DNA of 35,614 nt from Verrucomicrobia bacterium UBA1200 (GCA_002309765.1 DBXY01000064.1:16668-52281); one strand, 5' to 3'; shown: positions 10,701 through 18,700, numbered from the stretch's first letter. A program made the numbers and translations. Notes: generated by a model not told the origin, from the sequence alone.

Positions 10701-12807
10701 AACTGCCATCCAAACGTTGTAAAATATGATAAACCATATCATTCCCGTTTGCACTACTCCGCCCAAACGTGGTTGACAAGGTGTGCGAAGTCTGATTAGT
10801 GCTTACAATGTAATTAAATGATTCGAGATATGTCATCGTAGTACTTCTATCTCTTACACGCCATAACTGACTTATTGGCCATGTGTAGCCATATTTTGAT
10901 AACATCTGCCCATACAACCCAGTCATAGTGGGGGAGTCAACATATTGTGACGCAAGTGTGGTGTATGTGGTCGACGAATAAAAAGAGTAAGTGACCTTGT
11001 AGCGGTCGTAATAGACATTGATAACGGTGGAGCCGTCGGCGCGTACCACCTTATTTGCATCGGTATGGCTATAATAGAAACCCTCGAGGCTCAGATTCTG
11101 GTAAGCAGTGGGGGTATCTGTCATCTCACCGGTGTTTTTACCGTTAATGGTATAGCTCACTTCAAAGTCATAGGTCTTTTCGGTGGCGTCCTTGTCATCA
11201 TTGATGCTCTGTTTGAGCACAACCACGGTGTACTTGGTGGGTGCCGGCGCCCAGCCGGCATAAATGGTGACGTTATTGGTGAGCATCAGCTTTCCGTCAC
11301 TAAAATATCCACCCCAACCAACCGGAAGGTTGGCGGAGGGATTCAAAACGCCGTTGGCGTCAGATAGCTTTACGCGCGTGGACGTATTCGTGTCCGTGTA
11401 CCACCCCGTGAAAGTATAACCCGTTAGGTTGATCGTGTTGGTGAGGCTTTCGATCCCCGTATCCTCATAGTGGTACGTCGGCGCGATGTAGGTGGCACCG
11501 GAACCGGGCTCAGCGGTATAGTAGTTCATCCAGTTGATGTTCACGAAGACCGGATATAGGTTGATCGCCTGGAAGCTGCCGTCAGTGCCAGTATTGGTCA
11601 GATCCATCGAAATCGGGAAGGGATTTTCCACCAACTCGTAATCATCGGCGCCCTCGGCCACCTCGGTGAGCGACCAGCCGCGGAAAATCATCTTCGGCGC
11701 ACCGTTCTCATTATGCTCATCCTCGGGATCGTCGTAGGTGGCGGCGATGTCGTCAATGGTGACGGACGTATCCCACTTGCCCGTCGCTTGGTTATAGCTG
11801 AGGATACCGCTACGGACACCGATAATCGGCCACTTTTCACCCATCTTCTGCTCGTGGAAGACCACGTACGCCTTATGCTTGTACACGGCGCGCAAGACAA
11901 ACTCCTGCTGACCCGCATCGCTGAAAACCACCGGCTGCTTAAAATCGAACGGCTGCTCGGAATAGCCGTTGGAATCATAAACCACGCCGTCAACGGTCTG
12001 ACCAGCCTTGGTTTCGTCGTAAAGGTACCAACCGGCGAAGGTGATGCCGTTGGGCGAAGGCAACGCCTCGGGCTGCTCCAACATGTCGTTAGACTTAACA
12101 ATCTGCTGGAACGTTCTGGTTCCGTCCGCCGCGACAAAGTAGTACGGATCGTAGATTTCGGTGTTATTTTCGCCAATGGACAGGTTGTAGAAGCTGTAGA
12201 TACGGAGGCCAGGGGTACCGTCCTGGGTGATAGCGTAGATCGAGAAACCGTCGGCGAGGAAGGAGAAGCCGGTGACCGCGGTATTGGCGGCATTCATCGC
12301 GAAAGCATAGCGGTTGGCAGGCAGACGCTCCACCGAGCCGTTGTCCGCCAAGTGGACCAAACCAAGGGTGGAACCGGGCGTGACCTCTACCGGTTCGGGC
12401 AATTCCACCGAGACCTGCACCGGCTCGCCGGGCGCGGGCTGCCACTTCTGGCCGTCGGAATTGATGGAAATGTCATACATCGCGAGAACGGTGGAGGGAT
12501 CGACCGAGAGACCAGCCGCGATTTTGGCACGGGCGTCTTCCGCCTCGGTGCGGGCCATTGCGACCTCCGCTTTTGCGGGAAGGCGGTTGCCTTTGGAACT
12601 GACCGCGATACGGCCATTCTCGTTCCGCCGGTTAAGGCGGGAAACCAACTTGCCGCCCGACGAGCGTGACGCAACGGTACCCTTGGCGCAGGCGGACTCC
12701 ACCTGCACGGCTTCATTGCCGCTCTTTGCGGGCGAATTCATGCGGTGCACCATCCAAACGCAAGCGCACACAGCCATCAACCAAATCAAAAATTTCTTCG
12801 TCTTCAA
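4705..12807 (-). CDS. Giant InlB B-repeat (Listeria-Bacteroides repeat) surface protein
   Basis: A 2700-aa protein if begun at the TTG at 12807, which has GGAG 8 nt upstream. The frame is open to a TTG at 12873, but that codon lies at the predicted transcription start and has no ribosome binding site. The N-terminus K-T-K-K-F-L-I-W-L-M-A-V-C-A-C-V-W is a signal or anchor segment. Next, at about residues 85-200, comes a beta domain (S-T-V-L-A-M-Y-D-I-S-I, P-V-Q-V-S-V-E-L, G-F-S-I-Y-A-I-T-Q-D-G) like those preceding InlB repeats in Gram-positive gut bacteria. Many Listeria-Bacteroides repeats follow, marked by F-x-G-W-Y/S-x-D, Y-A-G-W/Y-A-R-W and Y-x-V-x-F motifs (FAGWYLYDE, FRGWSLTE, FTGWYTDT, FKGWYADE, FGGWNTEADG, YARWW, FKGWKP). 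The last 350 residues are different and contain W-Q-L-S-G-S-R-G and W-Y-V-R-H. There is no LPXTG, PEP-CTERM or type IX tail. Probably a cell-surface adhesin-like protein. It leads an operon with a PEP-CTERM protein and a small secreted protein. Two internal stretches are clearly AT-richer than their flanks. Confidence 0.85.
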   Translation of the reverse strand: MKTKKFLIWLMAVCACVWMVHRMNSPAKSGNEAVQVESACAKGTVASRSSGGKLVSRLNRRNENGRIAVSSKGNRLPAKAEVAMARTEAEDARAKIAAGLSVDPSTVLAMYDISINSDGQKWQPAPGEPVQVSVELPEPVEVTPGSTLGLVHLADNGSVERLPANRYAFAMNAANTAVTGFSFLADGFSIYAITQDGTPGLRIYSFYNLSIGENNTEIYDPYYFVAADGTRTFQQIVKSNDMLEQPEALPSPNGITFAGWYLYDETKAGQTVDGVVYDSNGYSEQPFDFKQPVVFSDAGQQEFVLRAVYKHKAYVVFHEQKMGEKWPIIGVRSGILSYNQATGKWDTSVTIDDIAATYDDPEDEHNENGAPKMIFRGWSLTEVAEGADDYELVENPFPISMDLTNTGTDGSFQAINLYPVFVNINWMNYYTAEPGSGATYIAPTYHYEDTGIESLTNTINLTGYTFTGWYTDTNTSTRVKLSDANGVLNPSANLPVGWGGYFSDGKLMLTNNVTIYAGWAPAPTKYTVVVLKQSINDDKDATEKTYDFEVSYTINGKNTGEMTDTPTAYQNLSLEGFYYSHTDANKVVRADGSTVINVYYDRYKVTYSFYSSTTYTTLASQYVDSPTMTGLYGQMLSKYGYTWPISQLWRVRDRSTTMTYLESFNYIVSTNQTSHTLSTTFGRSSANGNDMVYHILQRLDGSYSTNYVETAIETKCNGGNFNFTHKFAPAFSLWGYSEGTFTENPSNNASVNGSSNGRYPLYVYHKRNTYTISFYDSYNSTMYAQTNVYYGAQLSTDIVPASCAAPTPTDPGMNDGFEFKGWYADEGTTTRFDFDRTMPMNNLVAYARWGKVYYLIKVNPNYGTLGGGELGSTWFWEPAFGGEEIREYNATERNFEQSIDGTYYYAEHVRSFYGLTDEWEDREDEEPFRTEISDRRTYYTQDVSDPAIVDTSKRYSYAPKAYRYAGWYEVHPDGSETPYAFGQQVTHNTVIKLLWKKTDTYNLVYSAGIGTINTDDESEDGAFKTIDGGFYTDSSEVLVTRTAQPPTGKVFVGWKIRYGDDTVYRPGQSFSFNSGYTVTGTDTQGNTVKQLVLDAVYSDVTTVRLTLDGNGATLDSDYTGSGFTLDDKLQSDITATPSGDSSTLTVTGMRNNSFGTLETGTAGFYYDLDGVQLEFGGWNTEADGSGTHFDPGAQIYLNSEDTEANGNNTLYAQWKVKVYFDKNNDVAQWGSWDTTKYTFDNERQMYYQNTTLNGYATDPNAALSGDPEHMFQFWSAVRYELTDEYSSDQAYDFSTPVTQPDLVLYARWWNLLEVPIHAVDASDQTLVNKDNEWLVKDSSNNPVKKIKMNVDTVVEDLLESSPTTYVDASAVSGYAYAFACISDSIENITESSKIDRIYYNIEAKHVYVTFADGTEGPLPEDNEIFFVYFQNPMPVNIGYVAMDNNGSLALANLNNTTRPTTVQINTVAYNMATNIAAMSYRNSGSTYKYYAYAIGDEDVPSDANAALHIITGSKSSDSDEPQLQVKNSWRGYQYSTDGGTTWSVYGYDMQLYVVYFESQPTIINLHEQTIGTEADMAEQFEYVIAVTNIETTVTGKGTQTKTAYTTRGWHGTTRYNQEIQTTDGRTFYVNSTNWGNTWNETSETTYVTNEVSCATNYLQNAETETVTLFYDKNTSEQNWSSPTITATQNGTSSDSSWTLTRERTRISSLENTQKVTITQSSKANFVTEWNDSDSQTGTYVYTSESATTPTTRNVTYTNMRKELPIELHVALAQGSVVALKDEGDDGWRTADSSKYTVSVTLSADSEFLVTSDALLARTNSAATATYLLKDGADTTGSSFAGVYYGTKNNDGVVTIVGSVKEIGLVKPSTGDYYELTLKTDDDVTVPMGDYELFYVYTEMPKVYYMTVGANGALTAIDAITYNGSPISMNGEVGGAVQGEELALGSDALTVRFGGNTGANIFRVSPALDGVTLASLNRSALAAGKSGVTATANMDGTTTGDSIQLKIDGVFVKWSTNGSTWNDFTGSPTVYAIYKEVGYDLNLKVTSLANETDKASDSFTVTIACPIFSSSVSYVVSGYSLNDVAVESLTPADGKITLTVKHGSDVTIHALPYGERNPSTGVTTFHRYTVTEAFLDDAEDYVMKVVNVDGNETSSPIANENGTYLYMEADKEVEFVNAKKYDVTFYTENKTEVLKAATKYLYGTLASEIVTPASDTIPAKPMNAAKDCIYRFKGWKPVLADVTDDAEYEAEYREIKVPSATQRSTGDNLTIKLADCEGYETVLINTLKSLDADKLDMEKSGYSVTAANAWLNQVDDNGLKRWENIVTGTAYTQDLLVGMASNSETSQMNMRIWDKPVALTDLGYKVQYVLQKTIGTGWNQIAGPTTDALAVDMDRPGMAVPLLDNEGKSAAASGLYRIVTQIIPLQREAITNEIPSKNIDGILEVNSTYTNMVVASPWVACDTDKPAVAALADTDTAADANVTIEKLMANVNLATGDKIYAYDTSANVHYGWQLSGSRGSEVWESFISAAPDGVTLAEPTSSTLPRGGAYWLVRANPVTEAGTIKPIFVCGQHQAGTYVNTIPGGIEGSPSNTLLANPTMYDVEINALQFTGTIDARDMIWVPSPNPNVLTTYRRNATAGVWEKKTYTIVKGRQKIAWVVEGSIPSGTGFWYVRHAASNLTLTWDGWKETEESTDTGTDGE

Positions 12808-12881
12808 AGTCGTCTCTCCGTTTCTTCCCCCACCAAGGGGAATAGTTCCCAAAAAAGACCTGATAATCCGCAAACTTGTAA

Positions 12882-12911
12882 ATAGTACTACAATCCCTTA
12901 TAGAAAGTCAA
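12882..12911 (-). promoter_or_regulatory. sigma70-like promoter of the giant surface-protein operon
   Basis: On the minus strand, TTGACT (12906-12911) and TACTAT (12882-12887) are separated by 18 bp. Transcription would start near 12875, leaving a leader of about 68 nt before the TTG start at 12807. It lies immediately beside the heptamer-repeat region. Confidence 0.55.
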
Positions 12912-12933
12912 GGGGTATAAGGATTTTTTTATT

Positions 12934-13254
12934 ATTAGTCGGTAAGTATTAGTAGTTAGTCGCTAGCAGTTAGTCGGTAGCAGTTAGTCGGTAAGTATTA
13001 GTCGCTAGCAGTTAGTCGGTAGTGGGGGAAAGGATGGAAGGGATAGAAGGGAGGAAAGGGAGTAGAATGAGTGTTTTAACCGTGGAGAACGGGTAGAGAT
13101 TAGTCGTTAGCAGTTAGTCGGTAGTAATTAGTCGCTAGTCGTTAGTCGCTAGTCGTTAGTCGTTAGTCGTTAGTCGTTAGTAATTAGTCGTTAGTCGCTA
13201 GTGGTTAGTCGCTAGTCGCTAGTAATTAGAGAAGGGTGAGAAAGAAGGGGTTAG
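12934..13254. repeat. TTAGTCG heptamer (STRR-like) repeat region
   Basis: The gap between the giant gene and the phosphatase gene holds no gene. Block A (12934-13023) and block B (13099-13229) are built from TTAGTCG, CTAGTCG, TTAGTCGG and GCTAGCAG units; at about 13134-13182 TTAGTCG/CTAGTCG runs with an exact 7-bp period. Between them is a purine-rich string (13024-13075) and a 21-bp sequence (13078-13098) identical to 23379-23399. A GAGAAAGAAGGGG string follows (13238-13254). The same heptamers recur at about 15391-15402 and 23292-23364. On the transcribed (minus) strand they read CGACTAA. Confidence 0.9.
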
Positions 13255-13283
13255 GGGGGACTGACTACTACCTAACTAATAGG

Positions 13284-15383
13284 TTAGAGGTGTTTTTGGA
13301 TGGTTAGGAAATTGCGGTTGTAGGCGCGGCGGTAGGAAACCGAATCGGACATTTTCTTTACCATTAAAATACCTAGACCGCCGATCGGGCGTTCCGCGGC
13401 ACCCAGCGTTATGTCGGGCGAAGGGGCGGAAAGCGGATCGTAGGGTGACCCGTCGTCGATGAATACCAGACTCAGCACGTCATCTTCCTGTTTAATGTCC
13501 AACTCGAAACCGGAGGCCTTGGAATAACGTACGATATTGGAGGCGATTTCGTCGGTAATGATGTGAAGCGTAGGGGTGAGCGCCGCGACGCGGGCGTCAG
13601 ACTCCGACAAAACAGAGACCATTTCGTCCAGCCATTTCGACGCGGCGGCGGTTCCCTCACGCGTCGGGGGGAACGAACAGGAGTAGGAACGCGGCGGGGC
13701 CAAGTAACGGATGGCCAGCACGGTGATGTCGTCGGCTTGGGGGACGCCCTCGGAAAAGGCGGCAACGGCGGCGCGCACCACGGTGCACAACGAATGGGGG
13801 TCAGCGGGTGCGGCATTCAGCGCCGCGACAAGCCGATCCTCGCCGAAAAGCGCGGACTTGGCGTCAAGCGCCTCGGTCACGCCGTCGGTGTAGAGGAAAA
13901 GCGTATCGCCCGGCTCAACACGCATGGTGCAAGATTTGTATTTTATGCCGTCCATAAAGGCAAGCACCGGACCGGATTTTTCGGTAACGAAGTTGGCGCG
14001 GTGGTCGGAGGCGGCGATAAACAACGGCGGGTTATGCCCGGCGTTGGCAAAAGACATCTGACCGGTTTCGAGATCCAGCACCCCGACCCAGGCGGTAAGA
14101 AACATATTGGCGGGGTTGTTTGCGCACAGTTCGGCGTTGACCTTGGTAAGCGCGGCGGCGGGGTCGTTGAGGGTCAGGAGGGTGTCCTTGATGATGGTCT
14201 TGGCGGTCATCATGTATAGCGCGGCGGTAACGCCCTTGCCGGAGACATCGGCGACCAGAAAGGCGACGTGGGTGGCGTCAAGCGTGAAATAGTCGTAAAA
14301 GTCGCCGCCGACGTTACGCGCCGCCTGCATGGCGGCGTCGAGGCGGTAGCACGGGGTTTCCGGAAGCGCGGGGGGAAGGGCGGCAATCTGGATGGTTTTG
14401 GCGATTTCCATATCCTTGGCGCGGCGGGCATCCTCGGCGGCATAAAACGCCTTCATGCGGTCGGAATCGCGGAAGATGCGGTCGATGAAGAACGCGAACG
14501 CGGTAATAATGCCGAAGAGGAGAACGCCGAAAACGCTTATGAACACCGTCCGCGTGCTGTAGAATTCGCGGGCCGGCAGGGCGGCGACAAAGCGGTGGCC
14601 GCCGAACCGGTAGGCGCGGCAGTAGCACTTTTCACCGAACAAATGCTGGACGAAAGTATGGCCGCGCGCCTTGCCATCCAACACAACCTCGTAGCGGCTC
14701 GCCACCTTCACGTCGTAACCGGTCTCCGAAAGCGTCCGGGCCTGGTTGAGGTGGCGGGAGGGATTGGAGATTAGGCGGCCGGTCTCCATATCCGCGCAAA
14801 GGAAAAAGCCGGTATTGCCGAGGAGCCACTGGTCGAAGATATAGCCGAGGATAGTGGGGAGCATCTTAGCGAGGCGGCTTTCAGCGAGGCCGACCTGGAT
14901 AAAACCGTCGCCGCCGGGGAACGCCGCGCCGAGGTATTTTGCGCGGAATTCCGCGTCGCGGGTGCTGGTGCGGAACGGTTGCGAGACGGTCGCGGTGACA
15001 CCGTTGGTTAAAGCCATGAACGCATCCATGATGGGGTCGCCCGCCATAACCGTTCCCGGACACGACGGGTCGTTCGAGGCGACAATTACGCCCTCGCGGG
15101 TAACGATGTTGATTTCGTCGACATCGAACTCGTGCGCGACCGACACCATTTTTTCGATGGGCAGCACCTGGGCTTTACCGATGTGACGAACGGCGGTACT
15201 GGCCACATGGCCGAGCATGGTGTCGATAGCGCCCGCAACGGTATCGTGGAAATCAAGCAGCGCGAAATCAAGCTGCGATTCGGTCTTCTGGACCGCCTGC
15301 CGGGTGCCAAGCTCCCAAGTCACCGCAATAAGGACGGCATATAACGCCAACGCGATTCCGATGATTAATATGCGCCGTTTCAT
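13284..15383 (-). CDS. Membrane sensor PP2C-type (SpoIIE/RsbU) serine phosphatase fused to RsbW-like ATPase domain
   Basis: A 699-aa protein. It has TM1 at about 5-23, an extracytoplasmic sensor of about 250 residues, probably Cache-like, at 30-275, TM2 at about 279-300, and then a short helical linker. The SpoIIE/PP2C phosphatase domain (about 345-560) shows the metal-binding acids in VGGDFYDYF (D361), VADVSGKGVTAALYM (D379), LYTDGVTEA (D500) and DDITVL (D551/D552). A C-terminal GHKL ATPase domain (about 570-699) has an N-box D-E-I-A-S-N (E612, N616), a D-D-G-S-P box (643-647) and G-G-L-G-I-L (668-673), like the anti-sigma kinases RsbW/SpoIIAB. By family knowledge the phosphatase would dephosphorylate the STAS protein encoded just upstream, and the ATPase domain would phosphorylate it or bind a sigma factor. 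No Shine-Dalgarno is visible before 15383; a TTAGTCG-type repeat occupies that position. Last gene of the six-gene operon. Confidence 0.9.
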   Translation of the reverse strand: MKRRILIIGIALALYAVLIAVTWELGTRQAVQKTESQLDFALLDFHDTVAGAIDTMLGHVASTAVRHIGKAQVLPIEKMVSVAHEFDVDEINIVTREGVIVASNDPSCPGTVMAGDPIMDAFMALTNGVTATVSQPFRTSTRDAEFRAKYLGAAFPGGDGFIQVGLAESRLAKMLPTILGYIFDQWLLGNTGFFLCADMETGRLISNPSRHLNQARTLSETGYDVKVASRYEVVLDGKARGHTFVQHLFGEKCYCRAYRFGGHRFVAALPAREFYSTRTVFISVFGVLLFGIITAFAFFIDRIFRDSDRMKAFYAAEDARRAKDMEIAKTIQIAALPPALPETPCYRLDAAMQAARNVGGDFYDYFTLDATHVAFLVADVSGKGVTAALYMMTAKTIIKDTLLTLNDPAAALTKVNAELCANNPANMFLTAWVGVLDLETGQMSFANAGHNPPLFIAASDHRANFVTEKSGPVLAFMDGIKYKSCTMRVEPGDTLFLYTDGVTEALDAKSALFGEDRLVAALNAAPADPHSLCTVVRAAVAAFSEGVPQADDITVLAIRYLAPPRSYSCSFPPTREGTAAASKWLDEMVSVLSESDARVAALTPTLHIITDEIASNIVRYSKASGFELDIKQEDDVLSLVFIDDGSPYDPLSAPSPDITLGAAERPIGGLGILMVKKMSDSVSYRRAYNRNFLTIQKHL

Positions 15384-15390
15384 AAGTTAG

Positions 15391-15402
15391 AGGTTAGTCG
15401 CT
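15391..15402. repeat. Short TTAGTCGCTAG repeat relic in the STAS-phosphatase gap
   Basis: The 84-bp gap between the STAS gene and the phosphatase start contains GGTTAGTCGCTAGGG followed by purine-rich GGGATAAAAGGGATGGAAGG, the same kind of sequence as at 12934-13075. It sits 8-19 bp upstream of the phosphatase ATG. Confidence 0.7.
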
Positions 15403-15467
15403 AGGGAATAGGGATAAAAGGGATGGAAGGACGGGAGTATGACATCGGAATTCCGGACGCGTAACTA

Positions 15468-15761
15468 CTACTTAACCGTAAAAACGCTGCTCATACCGGT
15501 GATATCGAAGACATTCTTCACGGTCTCGTTCGGGTTGGCGACCGTCATGGTGCCGCCGCAGGCCATCATCGCCTTCTGAACCGTCATAAGGATGCGAAGT
15601 CCGGCGGAGGAGATGTATTCAAGCCCCGCGAAATCGAAAATCATCTCGGATACGCCGTCAAGGTTCAGCTCGGACTCAAGCTCGGGCGAGGTGTTGGTGT
15701 CAAGCCGGCCCGTAAGCGCCAGCGTCAGTTTTCCGTTGTCGAGTTTCTTTTCGATGTTCAT
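15468..15761 (-). CDS. STAS-domain anti-anti-sigma factor (SpoIIAA/RsbV-like)
   Basis: A 97-aa single-domain protein of normal STAS length. The segment M-I-F-D-F-A-G-L-E-Y-I-S-S-A-G-L-R-I-L contains the conserved loop; by alignment to SpoIIAA/RsbV, Ser52 is the probable phosphorylation site. In partner-switching systems the unphosphorylated form binds the RsbW-type kinase and frees its sigma factor or other client. Its start has AAGGAG 6 nt upstream, and the first bases of that sequence form the TAA stop of the preceding effector gene, so translation of the two is tightly coupled. The phosphatase/kinase partner follows immediately. Confidence 0.92.
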   Translation of the reverse strand: MNIEKKLDNGKLTLALTGRLDTNTSPELESELNLDGVSEMIFDFAGLEYISSAGLRILMTVQKAMMACGGTMTVANPNETVKNVFDITGMSSVFTVK

Positions 15762-15771
15762 CTGTTACTCC

Positions 15772-18700
15772 TTAACTAGAAGTTAAATCCTTCGGGTCAA
15801 TCATGATCTCGTTACCCATGCGCAGGGAGAGCTCGCCGGAGAGGTGGCCGGTGGTACGCATCAAGCCTTCGACCAAGTCATCGAGGATCTCCGTGACTTC
15901 GGCGCGTTTGTTTTCGTCGGCGGGGAGGCTGTCAAGGATGGTGGCGACATTGTCGAAGAGCATCCGCACGCCGCCCCCGTTGTCTCCCATGCCAATCATG
16001 AGGGCGGACGCCAGGTGGTCTTCGCCGATGGCCTTGAGGTTGGCCTCGGCGACTTCGACCACCTCCTTCGTCGCGGTGAGCAGATTCTCCTTGCGGATGC
16101 CAGTGGCTTCCTTGCCCGTGAAGAACGAGGTGACAAGGGATCCGCCATGGAATAAAGACTCGAAGACGTCGCCGAACTGGTAGGATCGCGACTTCATGCC
16201 TTCGCTTTTCGCGTCCGCCTTCCGGAAAGGATGGAAGTGCGCCGTGGAGCAGAAGATGCCGAACGTCTCACACTTGAGGAAGAGGCGGCGCCTAGGGCCG
16301 CTGCCCCCGTTGTCCTTGAGGCCGTTCGAGTCGGGGATGGTGAAGTAGTGGAAGGTGCGCATGCCGTTGAAGAGCCCGCCCATGCCAATCGGGATGTCGA
16401 GGCCGCGCGGCATGTTGAGGTGTCCGTCCACCGTCGTGCCCTGGAAGGGTCTGGCATGGGTCGAGGTGCGCAGGTAGATGTTCTCGGCCTTGTCGAGCCA
16501 GCGGGCGATGTTGCCGTCGGGATCCGAGATCGAGAAGGATCCGCGGTACATGAACTCGCCCTTTTTGAGCCCCGCCACATGAATGGCCTGGGTGAGGGCG
16601 ACGACGTTGTCCAGCGTCGGCTCGAAAAGCCGCGTGTTGCCTGATAGGAGGGCGCGCAGGATGTCGTTGCCGCGGCGGATGCGGGCCTCCAACGAAGCGC
16701 GGAGTTCGCCGACGGAGCGAGGACGGGAACTGTTCGAGGACATGGTGACCATGCCCTCGTAGTGGACCTTCGGAAGCTTGACGATGCGGCCGCCCACGCT
16801 GATGTCGAGTTCCGCAGGGAGCTGTTCCGCCGTGAGCGGCGGGCGTGGGTCGGCGACCCGGGTGTAGGTGACGGGCTTGTAGTCCTTGGCGACCTTGAGG
16901 GGATTTCCACCTTCCGCACGCGCGAGGAACTCCTCTGGGTGCGTGAGCTGCTGGACCCGCTCCTCGGAGAACACGGCGAAGAACCTCTCGGCCGACTCTT
17001 GCGGAACGACGAGCCGGGAGTTACCCCAGTTGTCATATTCGTAGCTCACGCCGGCGCTTTGCGAGAGCCCCGTGAGGAGCTTGACGGTGGAACCGTCGAG
17101 CGGCTTATCGCAGTGATAGACAATGTCATTCCCAACCACCTCGGCGCGCCACGGGATACGCGTCTCGGGCCTGACTTCGAGGTGCTTTAGGGCGACCTGC
17201 CCCTTCTTGCTCACCCAAGTCGTGGGTGAGGTGAGCATTTCCAGGTGGGAAATCGTATTGATGGCCTTCTCCTGCACGGCGGGGCCGCGGCCAGCGAGAT
17301 CGTCATGAAGCTGGAGCTGCGAGTCGAAGATGTCCATGAGGCGCGAGAGCTGCTTATCGAACTCCGCCTTCTTCTCCTTGATCTCGGCGGTGATTTTCTC
17401 GCGCAGCGCCTTTTCGTCGGGTGCAATGCCGTCCGCCTTTGGGTTGAACGCGGCTAAATAGTCATCGAAGAGCTTCTCGAACGCGCCGGACTTGGCGATT
17501 TCGCGCAACTCAAGGAGTCCGGAGAGCTTGGCGAAGCGCGTATCGTCGTCGAAAACGGAGAAGTTGTTGAAGCGCGGCTTTGAGCTCTTGCCGAAGGTGT
17601 CTTTGAAGGAGAAGTCATCGGAGATGTCGAGATACTTTCCGTTACCTTCGAGCGAGTGACCGGGGTCGATGGCGAAAAACTTACCGCCGATGAAGCCCTT
17701 GTTCTGCCCGCGCTTCCCGACGCCGTCACGATCCGCAGTGAGGAGGAAGAACGCCTTGTACTTGCCGAGCGGTTCGGGGTCTGGTCCCTTGGTGCCGTCG
17801 CTGTTCTTCCCCGGGACGGCACGACCGTCCTTGAGCATCCCCGCCTCCATGTCCTTGTATCCCGCGGCGAACTTGGCGGAGAGCATGATCTTGGGATGTC
17901 CGTCGGAATATTTGCCGCGCACGATCTGGAGTTCCTGCGAAGGAACGCCAGCGAGGCGCGTCAGGTCGTTCGCGAGTGCCTCGGTGACAGCGCCGGCCGA
18001 GATGGTGTCCGCCGACTGGCGCGAGGTGAAGCGGTATATGGGGCCGGCGATCGCATTGCGCGAGGCGAGGATTCGCTCCGGGCGGCGGAAGGAGCCGGAC
18101 GAGGCGGCGCCACTGGTGAAGAGGCGGTCGTTCTCGTTGTAGTCGAGCTTCATGATCGCGCGCTCCGAGAAGTGCTTGAAGACGGGCGAAAGAGCGTAGA
18201 AGTCGCTCTTCTCGTCGATCGACATAACGGCATCGCGGATTTCGACGAAAAGCTCCTTTTTGATTTCATCGACAATCGCCTTGAACTTCGCGTTCGAGAC
18301 GTCGCCTTTGATTCGATCAGGTTCGTCGTTGTTGAAGTAGCTTCGGATGGCCTTGCCGAGCGCGGCGAACGGGTGGTTGTCTTTGTCAAGCTGATCTACG
18401 GGTATGTTCAGCGCCTCCTGGATCGCCCACTCGCTGACGGCCGCCATCGCGGCGGGGTGCGCTCTTCCCGCGAGCATAATCTGGCGTTGGAGCGAAAGTC
18501 CCTTGCAGGCGTCCGCAAACGCCGGATCGGCCCTCTTCAACGCGTCAAGAGCGTCACTGCTCGCCTTCGAGTTGATGTCCGTCATCATGCCGCGTGTGTC
18601 GTCCAAAGACCAGTCGTTGCGGTAGATGAAGCCAGGCTCCACACCGTTCGTCTTCAGCTTCTCCAAAAGAACAGGGTTCGTGGCGCTCGTGTTCATCAGC

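Noticed and set aside
12808..12873. N-terminal extension of the giant protein from the TTG at 12873
   Set aside because: The predicted transcription start lies at about 12875 and no ribosome binding site precedes 12873, whereas the TTG at 12807 has GGAG at good distance and begins a signal peptide.
12934..13254. CRISPR array
   Set aside because: Units are 7 bp with no unique spacers between long repeats and no cas genes nearby; this is simple-sequence heptamer repetition.
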